64,000 nucleotides of DNA from contig NZ_WSFT01000013.1 in NCBI RefSeq assembly GCF_016820655.1, positions 1 through 64,000 of the forward strand, in the 5' to 3' direction. Positions 7,478 through 16,757 of this stretch are shown here, one piece after another. Position numbers and translations under genes: made by a program. This DNA is from Anaeromonas frigoriresistens. GTDB taxonomy: Bacteria; Bacillota; Clostridia; Tissierellales; SIT17. Within the stretch, counting starts at the first letter, position 1, and each line of letters starts with the position of its first letter. The notes beneath the pieces are model-generated. The model was not told the DNA's origin. It saw nothing but the letters and a program-made list of their open reading frames with translations, and ran no database searches.

Positions 7478-8737
7478 CTAATAAATATCTTTTATGTCCT
7501 TAGTAGGATGATTTTCATATTTGATCACCTTACCCTCCCAGGTTCTGATCATAATAAAGTCTTTACCTCTAGATAATAAGTACTGAGGTAAAATAGGGGT
7601 TTTGCCTTGTCCTTTAGGAGCATTCACAATATAAGTAGGAATTGCCATCCCTGATGTATAGCCTCTTAAGTACTCCATTATTTCAATACCATCATCTACA
7701 GAAGTGTTAAAATGAGTTGTTCCCATTACATGCTTAGCATGGAAAATATAATAGGGTCTTACTCTTATCTTTAATAGTTCTTGATTTAATGCTCTCATGA
7801 TATATTTGTCATTATTAATTCCATTCAAAAGAACAGCTTGATTTCCTAGGGGAATTCCAGCATTAGCTAGTTTTTCGCAAGCTTCCTTGGATTCTCTACT
7901 TATTTCTTTTGGGTGATTAAAATGAGTATTTACATATATAGGATGGTATTTCTTTAACATATTGACTAATTTATCGGTTATTCTTTGAGGCATAGTGACA
8001 GGAGTTCTTGTTCCTATTCGAATATACTCAACATGAGGTATGTTTTTTAATTCTTTAAGTATCCATTCTAATCGGTCATCAGGTAAAGTTAAAGGGTCTC
8101 CTCCAGTAATAAGTACATCCCTTATCTCTTGATTTTCTCTAATATAATCTATTGATTCTTGAATAATATCAGTTGTTTTATGATGGTCCTCATTACCTAT
8201 ATTTCTTCTTCTCTGACAATGTCTACAATACATTGCACATTCGTTTGTTACATTTATTATCAATCTATCAGGATATCTTCTTGTTATACTCCCAGCTGGA
8301 TTTGTAAATTCTTCAGCCATAGGATCATTATCTCCTATATTATCTGATAGTTCTATTCCTAATGGTATAGATAGCATTCTTATAGGATCATATTTATTAT
8401 TATTATCCATTAAACTAGCATAATAAGGTGATATGGCCCATCTATATTTCTTACCCACTTCTTCAATTTGCTTTATTTCTTCAGGGGTTAAATCTATTAT
8501 TTTACCTAATGTCTCTACATCAGATATTCTATTTGATAATTGCCACTTATAGTCTTTCCAATTCTCTTCATTACCTTTTAATACTTTAATTATGTTGTTT
8601 TTACTACTATTATATTGACCTTCCAATTCCAGTCCTTTTGGAATAGTATCTTTCACCTTTAAATAATCATCAATTCTTCCCTTTAATTCCTCTGCCCTCT
8701 CCAAAGATACTTCCCTCTTTTTGTCTATTTGAGGCAT
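7478..8737 (-). CDS. eam: Glutamate 2,3-aminomutase (radical SAM)
   Basis: A 419-residue member of the lysine 2,3-aminomutase family. The radical SAM cluster CxxxCxxC is Cys167, Cys171, Cys174 (in CAMYCRHC). The PLP lysine is Lys379 in GQGKTP. In lysine aminomutase two aspartates hold the substrate side-chain amine. Here the equivalent positions are Lys335 (IFHAKHV) and Asn372 (IVNAPKG), the pair described for glutamate 2,3-aminomutase, so the likely reaction is L-glutamate to beta-glutamate, a compatible solute or intermediate. Length and motif order are complete. AGGAGAGTG precedes the ATG. It is monocistronic, with no acetyltransferase partner adjacent. Confidence 0.85.
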   Translation of the reverse strand: MPQIDKKREVSLERAEELKGRIDDYLKVKDTIPKGLELEGQYNSSKNNIIKVLKGNEENWKDYKWQLSNRISDVETLGKIIDLTPEEIKQIEEVGKKYRWAISPYYASLMDNNNKYDPIRMLSIPLGIELSDNIGDNDPMAEEFTNPAGSITRRYPDRLIINVTNECAMYCRHCQRRRNIGNEDHHKTTDIIQESIDYIRENQEIRDVLITGGDPLTLPDDRLEWILKELKNIPHVEYIRIGTRTPVTMPQRITDKLVNMLKKYHPIYVNTHFNHPKEISRESKEACEKLANAGIPLGNQAVLLNGINNDKYIMRALNQELLKIRVRPYYIFHAKHVMGTTHFNTSVDDGIEIMEYLRGYTSGMAIPTYIVNAPKGQGKTPILPQYLLSRGKDFIMIRTWEGKVIKYENHPTKDIKDIY

Positions 8738-8773
8738 ATTATCACTCTCCTTGATTAGAATTTTTTTCTTTTA

Positions 8774-8802
8774 TATGTAATTTTTTCCATGTTAGATGTC
8801 AA
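8774..8802 (-). promoter_or_regulatory. Possible promoter of eam
   Basis: A perfect TTGACA (8797-8802 on the minus strand) lies 17 bp before a weak TACATA. An alternative TATAAA follows at a longer spacing. The 8738-9049 interval contains no other gene; it is AT-rich, with the divergent gene's ribosome binding site at its end. Confidence 0.4.
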
Positions 8803-9049
8803 GTATTAATTCATCATAAAATCTATTTTGTTGTAATATTAATAATTAATAAGTCTAATTGGATGTAAAAGATTAGCTAGTTCGAAATCTCTAGTTAGAA
8901 TAGTTAAAAAGAACTACTTTATTAATAGAAGTTAATTAATTATATCTTTTATTTTAAATCTTGTCAATTTTGTCCCATTTTATCGGGTTTAGTAAAGATA
9001 AAAAAATATTTTATTAAAAGTAAATCTGTATAAAAAGGAGGTAAGATTT

Positions 9050-10021
9050 ATGAAAAAACCATTTTTAATTTTAATAATAATTTTCTTTTTTTCTATTATG
9101 GTCATTTTTTTCTTAAATAATAACAATATATTGACAATAAAAAACATTTTAAGCCCATTAAAATTAACAGATGCTATTGTTGATAACTATTTCTCTAATG
9201 ATATCGAGAAGAAATCGGAGTCTATTAAGCGAATTAAAGAGATTGTTCTTACGGATTTAGGATATGATGATTGGATGGATTACAGTAAATATATGAATAT
9301 ATTAGTTTTTCCTAAGGATATTAACCAAGATAATAATTTGGATGTTATAATAGCTTTAAATCTATCTAAAGATTCAGGTGTTGTAGCAATATATGAAAAG
9401 ACCAACGAAAGTTATCAATTTAAGGATTCTATAAAAGATTTATCCTATATAGAGTATGTATCTATTTTAACTGCTAATAGTGATATCTTTTTAATAATTG
9501 AAGAAGTTATTGATGAAAAACTAGGAGGATACTTTTATGATGAAAGTGTTGTGATATATTATAAGGATGATACATATAAAAGGATTTTTCAGGAGTCTAA
9601 AAATTATGAATCTTATTTCTATGAAGGCTGGAAAAATAATGACATTAAAAATCCAAAGTGGTTTAAATTAATAGAAAGCAATTTAATAGATATTGTTCCG
9701 GATGACAGCACTATAAGCATTGATGTAAATAAACAATTAGAAGTCTATACTAGTGATGAATCAACTACTTCTATTCCAAGTAATTTTAACCTAAGTGAAG
9801 ATAAAGAGTTTTCTATAAACTATTATTGGAGTGATAAATATAAATATTTTATTCAACAAGAAGGAAAAATAGTTGACACTGGAGAAATAGTAGGTATAAT
9901 ATCTATTTCTGATCAAAATGTAGACTCATATCTAAACAAAGACAAAGTAATATATAAAATAATAAACGATGCTAGAGATATAAAACTTGAAGATTCTAAT
10001 AATATAAGGGTATTAGAATAA
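9050..10021 (+). CDS. Membrane-anchored hypothetical protein
   Basis: 323 residues, not recognised. A strongly hydrophobic N-terminal helix (about residues 4-21) after KK suggests a signal anchor or uncleaved signal peptide. There is no lipobox cysteine. The rest is polar, rich in Asn, Asp, Ser and Tyr, with predicted beta structure, including an FPKDINQDNNLDVIIAL stretch around 87-103 that resembles the repeat of FG-GAP/VCBS-like propeller proteins (D-x-N-x-D-N pattern). It probably faces outside the membrane. AAGGAGG supports the start. AlaX follows 36 bp downstream and may be cotranscribed. Confidence 0.65.
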   Translation: MKKPFLILIIIFFFSIMVIFFLNNNNILTIKNILSPLKLTDAIVDNYFSNDIEKKSESIKRIKEIVLTDLGYDDWMDYSKYMNILVFPKDINQDNNLDVIIALNLSKDSGVVAIYEKTNESYQFKDSIKDLSYIEYVSILTANSDIFLIIEEVIDEKLGGYFYDESVVIYYKDDTYKRIFQESKNYESYFYEGWKNNDIKNPKWFKLIESNLIDIVPDDSTISIDVNKQLEVYTSDESTTSIPSNFNLSEDKEFSINYYWSDKYKYFIQQEGKIVDTGEIVGIISISDQNVDSYLNKDKVIYKIINDARDIKLEDSNNIRVLE

Positions 10022-10057
10022 CTATAGATTTACTTAATAGTACAATGAGGTGTTAAG

Positions 10058-11272
10058 ATGACAGAGAAAATTTATTTAAAAAATCCATATTTGATGGAAG
10101 TTAATGCAAAAGTTATAGAGAATAAATTTGAAGATAATAAGTTCTATGTAAAATTAAATCGAACTATTTTCTATCCCCATATGTCAGGAGGTCAACCTAG
10201 AGATAAAGGTTATATTGATGATATTGAAGTATATGATGTTTATGAGCAAAACAATGAAATTATACATGTATTAAGAGATATGCCTAATAAAGATATTGTT
10301 AAATTATCAATAGAATGGGATACAAGATTTAAACATATGCAACAACATACAGGTCAGCATATTTTATCTGCATCCTTTGATAAATTACTGAACTCTAAAA
10401 CATTAAGCTTTCATATGGGACAAGACATAAACTATATTGATATTGATACTCAGTGTTTAACTCAAAATGATATAGATAAAATTGAATCCTTTGCTAATAA
10501 AATAGTTTTTTCTAATTTTGAAATACAAAATTACATAATTAATAAAGAAGAATGTTCTAAATTACCTCTAAGAAATTTACCAACAGTGGATGAAGATATA
10601 AGAATAGTAGAAATAAACAAACTAGATTTCTCCCCTTGTGGCGGAACTCATCATAGGAGTACTGCAGAGGTGGGTATCATAAAAATAATAAACTGGTACA
10701 AAACAAAAAAGTATCATAGAGTTGAATTTGTATGTGGTGTAAGTGCCCTTAACGATTATAAAGAAAAAAATTATTTATCTCAAAAAATATCAAAAATTTT
10801 ACAAGTAAATCAAAATAAAGCTATTGAAACTATAAGTAGAATAAATACAGATATTGATAACTTAAAAAAATCTAATACCATACTTAAAACTAAACTCCTA
10901 TCATACAAAACAAATTGGTTGATTAATAGTTCAGTTAAATATAAAAACATTAAAATATGCTCCGATATTGTAGATGATTTTGATTTAAATGAAATTAGAA
11001 AGTTAATTAGCAATGTAACCAATTATAACAATTATGTAGTTATTATTGGAATAGAGTCAGAAGATAAGTCAGAAATTCTGCTAGGTAAATCTGATAATGT
11101 GTCCATAGATATCAAAGGATTATTTGATACCATATTAACAAAAATCAATGGTAAAGGAGGAGGAACTCCTTCAATTTGCCAAGGGGGATGTAATGATCCT
11201 AAGATTGTATATGAAGCTTTAGAATTTGGACTTAGCTTAATTAAAGAGGAAATAGACCGAAAAGAAAATTAA
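10058..11272 (+). CDS. Alanyl-tRNA editing protein (AlaX-type, with DHHA1)
   Basis: 404 residues. The N-terminal part is the AlaRS editing fold: PHMSGGQP near residue 40, the zinc motif HTGQH at 97-101, and Cys194/His198 in CGGTH. A coiled-coil stretch (about 235-275) leads to a DHHA1-like domain with GKGGGTPSICQGG near residue 365-377. Long AlaX proteins hydrolyse Ser or Gly mischarged on tRNA-Ala in trans. The aminoacylation domain of AlaRS is absent, so this is a free-standing editor. It is followed by a strong terminator. Confidence 0.88.
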   Translation: MTEKIYLKNPYLMEVNAKVIENKFEDNKFYVKLNRTIFYPHMSGGQPRDKGYIDDIEVYDVYEQNNEIIHVLRDMPNKDIVKLSIEWDTRFKHMQQHTGQHILSASFDKLLNSKTLSFHMGQDINYIDIDTQCLTQNDIDKIESFANKIVFSNFEIQNYIINKEECSKLPLRNLPTVDEDIRIVEINKLDFSPCGGTHHRSTAEVGIIKIINWYKTKKYHRVEFVCGVSALNDYKEKNYLSQKISKILQVNQNKAIETISRINTDIDNLKKSNTILKTKLLSYKTNWLINSSVKYKNIKICSDIVDDFDLNEIRKLISNVTNYNNYVVIIGIESEDKSEILLGKSDNVSIDIKGLFDTILTKINGKGGGTPSICQGGCNDPKIVYEALEFGLSLIKEEIDRKEN

Positions 11273-11297
11273 TTAATTTTCTTTTCGGTCTATTTTT
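11254..11297 (+). terminator. Terminator after alaX
   Basis: A perfect 38-bp palindrome (11254-11291) overlapping the end of alaX, followed by ATTTTT. The A-rich opposite side means it may also serve the convergent peptidase gene ending at 11304. Confidence 0.8.
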
Positions 11298-11303
11298 AAA
11301 CCC

Positions 11304-12548
11304 TTATCTATTTTTCATGAATTTTTCTATATCTTCAACAGTCTTAATGATATCTTTGGATAGGTTTTCGCATCCATCTTCTGTTATTAAGACATCATCT
11401 TCTATTCTTATTCCTATACCTTCTTCTTCAATGTATAGACCAGGTTCAACTGTTATTACCATACCTGGCTCTAATTTTTTATGATAACTCCCTACATCAT
11501 GAGTATCTAACCCCATATAATGAGATACAGAATGATAATAGTATTTTATTATTTCTTCGTCTTTATCTATTAAACCTAACTTCTTAGCTTCTTCTATTAA
11601 AATTCCCTTTGTAAAGTCATTCAATTCTCTTAAAGTCATTCCTGGTTTTACTTTATTAATTGTATCAACTTCTGCTTTTAAAACTGCTTCATACACTTCT
11701 TTTTGTCTTGAACTAAAAGTCCCACTAATTGGAAATGTCCTAGAAATATCAGAACTATAATAATTATGTTTAGCTCCTAGATCAAATAGAATTAAATCTT
11801 TATCTTTTATTGTACTATCGTTTTCTTCATAATGAAGTACAGTAGCATTATCACCAGAAGCAGCAATAGTTTTGAATGCAAAATCTTTCGCTCCATTTTG
11901 TTTAATTATAAAATCAAAATATGCTTCTAATTGATACTCATACAAGTCAGGTTTAGCATTTTTCATTAAACCCTCAATTCCTTTTTTAGTTAAATCAATA
12001 GCTTTTCTTATATTTTTTATCTCTTCATCAGATTTTATCATTCTCATATCACTTATCTTATGATAGATATTTTCTATATTGATATAAGGATAATTATCTC
12101 TTAGTTTATTGGCAAGTATTAAAGATTGACTTATATCCCCTTCCCATTTTCTTTTCTCTAAATCTAAATAAATATTATCAATTTCTTCTCTAATAAAAGT
12201 TGAAGCCATATGACTTTCAAAATCTTCAAGAAACATAATATTGTTTATGCCACTAACTTCACTTACTTTATCTTTTCTCATCTTTTTGCCAATCCACTTT
12301 TCTATATCTGGGTTTGGTTTTTCAATATATACTTTTTCTTCAATTTTTCCTTTGATTTTTGAAATTATCAAAATAAATTTTTCTCGATTAAGTCCTGTCA
12401 TATAATAATAATTCATGTTTGGAATATACTTATAATTTTCATCAGCACTCTTTCGGGGAGCTTCTCCAGCAAATAATACTAATAAAGAATTATCTCTAAT
12501 ATCTTCCACTAATTTTTTTCTATTATTAATAAAAAAATCTTTGTTCAC
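11304..12548 (-). CDS. Aminopeptidase P family (M24, Xaa-Pro) metallopeptidase
   Basis: 414 residues in two parts: an N-terminal AMP_N-type domain (about 1-150) and a C-terminal pita-bread domain. Dinuclear metal ligands are visible in order: Asp in LFDLGAKH, Asp in SSDISRTFP, His in SHYMGLDTH, Glu in VTVEPGLYIE and Glu in GIRIEDDV. It would remove N-terminal residues that precede proline from peptides in the cytosol. The start is GTG (M-N-K-D) 7 nt after AGGAGGT. It stands alone, convergent with alaX. Confidence 0.9.
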   Translation of the reverse strand: MNKDFFINNRKKLVEDIRDNSLLVLFAGEAPRKSADENYKYIPNMNYYYMTGLNREKFILIISKIKGKIEEKVYIEKPNPDIEKWIGKKMRKDKVSEVSGINNIMFLEDFESHMASTFIREEIDNIYLDLEKRKWEGDISQSLILANKLRDNYPYINIENIYHKISDMRMIKSDEEIKNIRKAIDLTKKGIEGLMKNAKPDLYEYQLEAYFDFIIKQNGAKDFAFKTIAASGDNATVLHYEENDSTIKDKDLILFDLGAKHNYYSSDISRTFPISGTFSSRQKEVYEAVLKAEVDTINKVKPGMTLRELNDFTKGILIEEAKKLGLIDKDEEIIKYYYHSVSHYMGLDTHDVGSYHKKLEPGMVITVEPGLYIEEEGIGIRIEDDVLITEDGCENLSKDIIKTVEDIEKFMKNR

Positions 12549-12645
12549 ATTAAAACCTCCTAAATTAAGATTATTATAAATGTATTCTATTTTATATAGA
12601 TAAATCCTTTATTTAATACAACTCAATTTACAAATAAATTTATAT

Positions 12646-13077
12646 TTAATCTGTCCTTTTATTTTTCCTTTTTTTATAATCACTATAGTTTAATATAAAA
12701 AAAGAGTATTCTACTAATAAGATAGCCCCTGTTAGAAAAGCCATATAAACACCATAAATCATTTTCTTTAAAGATTGGTTTGATGATAATAAAAAATTTA
12801 TCATTCCATCTGCTAAAAAATAGATTGCCAATAATGTAATAATTATGACTATAGCTCTAAATATCAGATTCCTGTTCAATATAATAAAATTTCTTGAAGT
12901 CCTAATAATTATATAACTGAAACTAAATATGTACAGAATATTATATATGTAAAATTTCTGATCTACTAAACTTCCTAACCTAAATTGATACATACTATAA
13001 AGAAATATAATAAATCCTAATATTCTTAACAATATTCCTAAAGGAGCTACTTTTTTAATTTTAGTTGATTTTTTCAT
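12646..13077 (-). CDS. Small integral membrane protein, four helices
   Basis: About 143 residues with four hydrophobic segments (roughly 15-32, 45-62, 75-92 and 105-127) and positively charged ends (MKKSTKIKK and KKRKNKR). Not recognised. The ATG at 13077 is preferred because GGAGGT lies 8 nt upstream, while the longer start has that site inside it. It is transcribed divergently from the SEC-C gene across a 37-bp palindrome. Confidence 0.6.
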   Translation of the reverse strand: MKKSTKIKKVAPLGILLRILGFIIFLYSMYQFRLGSLVDQKFYIYNILYIFSFSYIIIRTSRNFIILNRNLIFRAIVIIITLLAIYFLADGMINFLLSSNQSLKKMIYGVYMAFLTGAILLVEYSFFILNYSDYKKRKNKRTD

Positions 13078-13100
13078 TAGTTTTACCTCCATATCTTTGT

Positions 13101-13137
13101 AAATATTATTATAGCATATTATGCTATAATAATATTT
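13101..13137. repeat. 37-bp perfect palindrome between divergent genes
   Basis: 18-nt arms (13101-13118 and 13120-13137) are exact inverse complements around one central T. The arms are AT-only except for a GC step near the centre. Each arm carries a TATAAT-like box facing outward, and the element lies between two divergent start codons (13077 and 13211). It has no poly-T tail in a useful orientation, so an operator or paired promoter element is more likely than a terminator. Confidence 0.6.
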
Positions 13138-13210
13138 TTACTTATAAATTTAATTTTCTTCTATTTTATGTTATAATTATTTCGGCAATATATTTAAAAG
13201 GAGAATGATT

Positions 13211-13711
13211 ATGGGTTTATATGGAGAATGGACAGCTTTAGTAGAATCGAATTCTACGCCTCAGCAATATGAAGAATTTTGGAAAGAGTATCTTCCACAG
13301 GAACAAAAAATATATGAACAAATATTATCCAATAATAGTAATGTAATAGAAGGGACTATGAAGGACTTAGCTGATAAATACAGTGTAGAAACAGTTCTTT
13401 TCACTGGATTTGTGGATGGTCTAAATACTAGTTTAAACAAAGAAGTAGATATGGATTCCTTAGAAGAGGATAGCAATGTAAAATTGGATATCAATTTTGA
13501 AAAGCTATATTATAATATGCACGAAGCTAAAGCAAAATGGCTCTATAAATTACCTCAATGGGATGATCTTCTATCAAAGGATCAAAGAAAAGAAATCAAA
13601 AAACAGTATGATAAGACAGTAATTGTAGTTAAAGAAAATAAGATTGGTAGAAACGATCCATGTCCTTGTGGCAGTGGTAAGAAATACAAAAAATGTTGCT
13701 TAAATAAATAA
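13211..13711 (+). CDS. SEC-C motif protein
   Basis: About 166 residues. The C-terminal 22 residues are a canonical SEC-C zinc-binding motif ([18 protein letters not shown]), as found at the end of SecA and in many stand-alone proteins. The remaining 140 residues are helical ([24 protein letters not shown]), a pattern seen in small SEC-C proteins of Clostridia. Cytosolic. The role is unknown but may involve ribosome or SecB-type contacts by analogy. The second ATG (13211) is chosen because AAGGAG lies 7 nt upstream; the first ATG would be one nt away. Confidence 0.82.
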   Translation: MGLYGEWTALVESNSTPQQYEEFWKEYLPQEQKIYEQILSNNSNVIEGTMKDLADKYSVETVLFTGFVDGLNTSLNKEVDMDSLEEDSNVKLDINFEKLYYNMHEAKAKWLYKLPQWDDLLSKDQRKEIKKQYDKTVIVVKENKIGRNDPCPCGSGKKYKKCCLNK

Positions 13712-13718
13712 CAAAGAA

Positions 13719-13750
13719 TAAAGATGGTAGGATATATCCTACCATCTTTA
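13719..13750. terminator. Bidirectional terminator
   Basis: A 32-bp perfect palindrome (16-nt arms) with T- and A-rich flanks lies exactly between the convergent SEC-C and HD-domain genes. Confidence 0.75.
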
Positions 13751-14308
13751 TTATAATAAACTCAATCCTTCTTTATTTAATTCTTCTTCCCTATCTTGAA
13801 GACCTTTAATAATAATATTTAAGTGGTCATTCATATCTACTCCTAAATCTCCGGCACTTTCATCTATTTGATCTCTATCCACTGCTGCTGCAAAGGATTT
13901 GGTCTTGAATTTCTTTTTAACCGACTTAGGTTTCATTCCTTCTAATTTAGTAGGCCTTACTAATGCACAGGCAACAACAAAACTTGATAATTCATCTACA
14001 GCAAAAAGTGTTTTTGCCATAAGACTATCTCTACTTTCATCTTTCACCGCATGTCCTTTTACTGCCATTATTAAATCTTCAGAATATCCATTTTTTCGAA
14101 GTATTTCGAGACCTTTATAAGGATGGGTTTCTGGATACATTTCAAAATCAATATCATGCAACAGACCACAAATGGACCATTTCTCTATATCTTCATTAAA
14201 TTCTTTAGCATAGGCTATCATACTAGCTTCTACTGCTAGACAATGTTTAATAAGACTATCCGTTTTTACATATTCATTAAGTAATTTAAAAGCTTTTTCC
14301 CTATTCAT
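13751..14308 (-). CDS. HD domain protein (predicted phosphohydrolase)
   Basis: 185 residues. His18 (IKHCLAVE), the LLHDIDF pair near residues 49-55 and a later GHAVKDES give the metal-binding H...HD...H pattern of small HD-domain phosphohydrolases. VVACALVRPTK is typical of the subfamily annotated simply as HD-domain hydrolase in Clostridia. The substrate is likely a nucleotide or phosphate ester but is not defined. AGGAGGT supports the start. The vanW relic lies 27 bp beyond its start. Confidence 0.85.
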   Translation of the reverse strand: MNREKAFKLLNEYVKTDSLIKHCLAVEASMIAYAKEFNEDIEKWSICGLLHDIDFEMYPETHPYKGLEILRKNGYSEDLIMAVKGHAVKDESRDSLMAKTLFAVDELSSFVVACALVRPTKLEGMKPKSVKKKFKTKSFAAAVDRDQIDESAGDLGVDMNDHLNIIIKGLQDREEELNKEGLSLL

Positions 14309-14335
14309 CTAATTACCTCCTATAAAAATTTAATC

Positions 14336-14794
14336 TTACACTTGTTGTTCAAGAAATGGCTGATACATCATCAAGGCATGATTTTCTGTTATATATTCAT
14401 CATCTATCACATCACCTTCTAAATCATACCTTTTACGATATATTAGATTATGTCTTACATAATCTACCCAATGTTCATGGGTAATTTTATGTTCCTTTTC
14501 ATAAATCTCATAGTTATATAGTTTTCTTCTATTACTTCTTATCTCTCCATGAAGATATTCCACATCCATATATAGAACTATCTGATACTCTTCATCAGTA
14601 TCATTATATAACTGCAAATCCCTATAATTATATACGCAGGTAGCACCACTGCCAAAGGGCTGTGTGCGATTTGAATCAGGAAACACATCATAACTATGTC
14701 TATATCTTTCAGTTATTTTTAACGGGGAATGTAAGGTAATCCAAAATATCAAGTTTGATAATTGACATAATTCTCCCCCCTTATAAAAAACAAC
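14336..14794 (-). pseudogene. vanW-like gene, 5'-truncated relic
   Basis: The reading frame from 14794 to the stop at 14336 matches the C-terminal half of VanW: GELCQLSNLIFW, then ERYRHSYDVFPDS, RTQPFGSGATCVYNYRDL and IYEKEHKI. VanW proteins are about 275 residues or more; here only about 150 remain. The frame is closed upstream by TAG (14795-14797) just before the conserved Cys-Gln-Leu-Ser-Asn block, and nothing upstream resembles the missing half. No ATG/GTG start with a ribosome site lies in this frame. AAGGGGGGAG-ATG upstream opens a different frame that stops after 19 codons. It is therefore probably dead. No other van gene is present. Confidence 0.78.
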
Positions 14795-14934
14795 CTATTT
14801 ACTATATTTCTATTAATGTCACTAATTTCCTTTAATATTCAATAAATTTTTCATTCGACAAATTATTACAAAAATAGTCAAAGGTATTTAGATTATTATA
14901 TAGAATATACAATATAGGGATTGGGGATTAATAT

Positions 14935-14976
14935 AAAACTAGCCCATCAGTTAAGTTTAACTGATGGGCTAGTTTT
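14935..14976 (-). terminator. Terminator after the PQQ-propeller gene
   Basis: A 20-bp stem (14935-14954 with 14957-14976) with a two-base loop lies just beyond the stop codon at 14987. On the minus strand the tail is TTTTATATT. Stem length and GC core make it strong. Confidence 0.75.
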
Positions 14977-14986
14977 TATTTGTATT

Positions 14987-16672
14987 CTACTCTACTTTTA
15001 TACCATATATTTTATTTCCTCTAGAACCTACTATTATCATATCATTATAAAATATAGGACTGGCTTCTATATTCATTTCAAGATCAATATTGGTAATTCG
15101 ATCTCCTGTTTTTCCATTAATCAACCACATTCTTCCTAAAGAGTCACATTGAATTAAATATCCTTTACCTTCATTGTTATAGAAAGATATAGGGGATGAC
15201 CATGGGTAATTTTTCATATTCCATCTCCACATTTCTTCTCCACTATTCTTATCTACCGCTACCATAATCCCTTGATTTGCTTTATTTACTCTAGCCACAT
15301 TATAAACAACTAGATTTTCCATATCTTCGTCCCCTAATACAGCAGTACTATATATACCACCATTAGAATAACTACCTCCAGAAAAAACATCGTATTTATT
15401 TTCCCATAGGACGTCACCAGACAATCCATCTAATTTCTTAAAATATGCACCTTTTGTCTTATTCTGTTGCTTATCAAGTTCAGAGCCAATATATAAAAAT
15501 GGTTTGTCATTTATCACCTCTAAAACAATAGTCGTATTTGTATCATCTTTATTCATACCATTCCACACCCATTTAGGCTCCATTGTAGATAAATCGAAGC
15601 AAGTTATATTGCCACTATTATCAGGCCAATATATTAGGTTTTTATATCCAGATATAGAGCTTTCTATACCAGGATAATAACTGCCTTTTACTTGATACTT
15701 AAACTTTATTATTTTAGGATTTACATTGATTTTTGAAGTTTTAATGTCAAAATCTGTATTTAACTTTACTATATATAATAACCCATTTTCTCCTCCTAGA
15801 ACCATAACATCTGATTCTTTAATAATTAATGGTGAACTGTCAAAAGCACCCCATTTTCTTATAGCAAAATTATCTTTTCCATTAATAAAGTGTAGTAACT
15901 TTCCATCTATCAAGCTATAAATTCTATATCCTATGCTACCAACTTCCGGTACTCCTTGACCTACATATAATAAAGGATACCCTCTAGGATCTAAAGTGAC
16001 TGTGCCTTTAATTGGATTTCCTATGTCTATAGGTTTTCTAGTCTCTTCTCCAGTATCTAAATCAATAAAATATATTTTACCATCTAAAGAGCCAATAATC
16101 ACTTCACTAAAATTCTCTTTGTTCTTAAATTTATCCTTAATATTCATTATGTTTTTAATATCTCTCTCCCATTTAATAACTGTAGGTTGACCGGTCCATC
16201 CAACTCCTCCACCCCATGGTCCAAAGTTTTTGTTATGATTTCCTGTAACTAAAGATGTTTCAAATGTCCAAGCTTTTTTTAATGTTTCATCTTCCATATT
16301 ACTGATATTAAAAGATGATAGATCTCTTAGGTTATTACCCCTAAAACTTAATATGCCTTCAATATTTGTATAATTATTTGATATTCTAATATTTCTATTA
16401 TCATTTATAAAAGTATCCAGTATACTTTCATTTTCAAAAGAATAAACCATTTGGTCTATGCTATCATCTTGCTTTAAATCAATATTAGAAGAACTATTTC
16501 CCATTATCCAATTAAACTTAAGTTTCTTTCTATAAGATATACTTTCAATCAAAGTATCTTCCTTTAAAATTACAGGGTGTTCTTTTGATGCATTTAAATA
16601 TAGCCCCTTATCTATAAATAAAAAACTAAAGACTAATGATAATATAATTATAAGTATTTTTATGCTTTTCAA
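14987..16672 (-). CDS. Exported PQQ-like beta-propeller protein
   Basis: 561 residues. The N-terminal MKSIKILIIILSLVFSFLFI is a signal peptide or anchor. From about residue 105 the sequence shows repeated propeller blades: FRGNNLRD entry motif, GSLDGKIYFIDLDTGEE, GGENGLLYIVKLN, LIYWPDNSGNITCFDLST, MVAVDKNSGEEMWRW and GSRGNKIYGI, each with the W/Y-x-x-D-x-x-T/S-G-x-x-x-W style of PQQ repeats. No dehydrogenase catalytic domain is evident, so it is likely a surface scaffold or binding protein. Start is TTG, 6 nt after AGAGGGAT. It is downstream of an MFS gene and upstream of a strong terminator. Confidence 0.8.
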   Translation of the reverse strand: MKSIKILIIILSLVFSFLFIDKGLYLNASKEHPVILKEDTLIESISYRKKLKFNWIMGNSSSNIDLKQDDSIDQMVYSFENESILDTFINDNRNIRISNNYTNIEGILSFRGNNLRDLSSFNISNMEDETLKKAWTFETSLVTGNHNKNFGPWGGGVGWTGQPTVIKWERDIKNIMNIKDKFKNKENFSEVIIGSLDGKIYFIDLDTGEETRKPIDIGNPIKGTVTLDPRGYPLLYVGQGVPEVGSIGYRIYSLIDGKLLHFINGKDNFAIRKWGAFDSSPLIIKESDVMVLGGENGLLYIVKLNTDFDIKTSKINVNPKIIKFKYQVKGSYYPGIESSISGYKNLIYWPDNSGNITCFDLSTMEPKWVWNGMNKDDTNTTIVLEVINDKPFLYIGSELDKQQNKTKGAYFKKLDGLSGDVLWENKYDVFSGGSYSNGGIYSTAVLGDEDMENLVVYNVARVNKANQGIMVAVDKNSGEEMWRWNMKNYPWSSPISFYNNEGKGYLIQCDSLGRMWLINGKTGDRITNIDLEMNIEASPIFYNDMIIVGSRGNKIYGIKVE

Positions 16673-16757
16673 AGTTATCCCTCTTTCAACATTTTTATAA
16701 TATATATTATTTAAAATGCTAAAATAGACTAACTTGTCTCTAATTTTTATTTATGGC

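Noticed and set aside
10810-11022. Minus-strand open frame inside the alaX gene
   Set aside because: It is antisense to the coiled-coil and DHHA1 part of alaX, hydrophobic only because of codon reversal, with no start signals.
14336-14794. Vancomycin resistance cluster
   Set aside because: Only a truncated vanW-like frame is present; no vanA/B, H, X, R or S gene is in the window, and vanW homologues are common outside resistance clusters.
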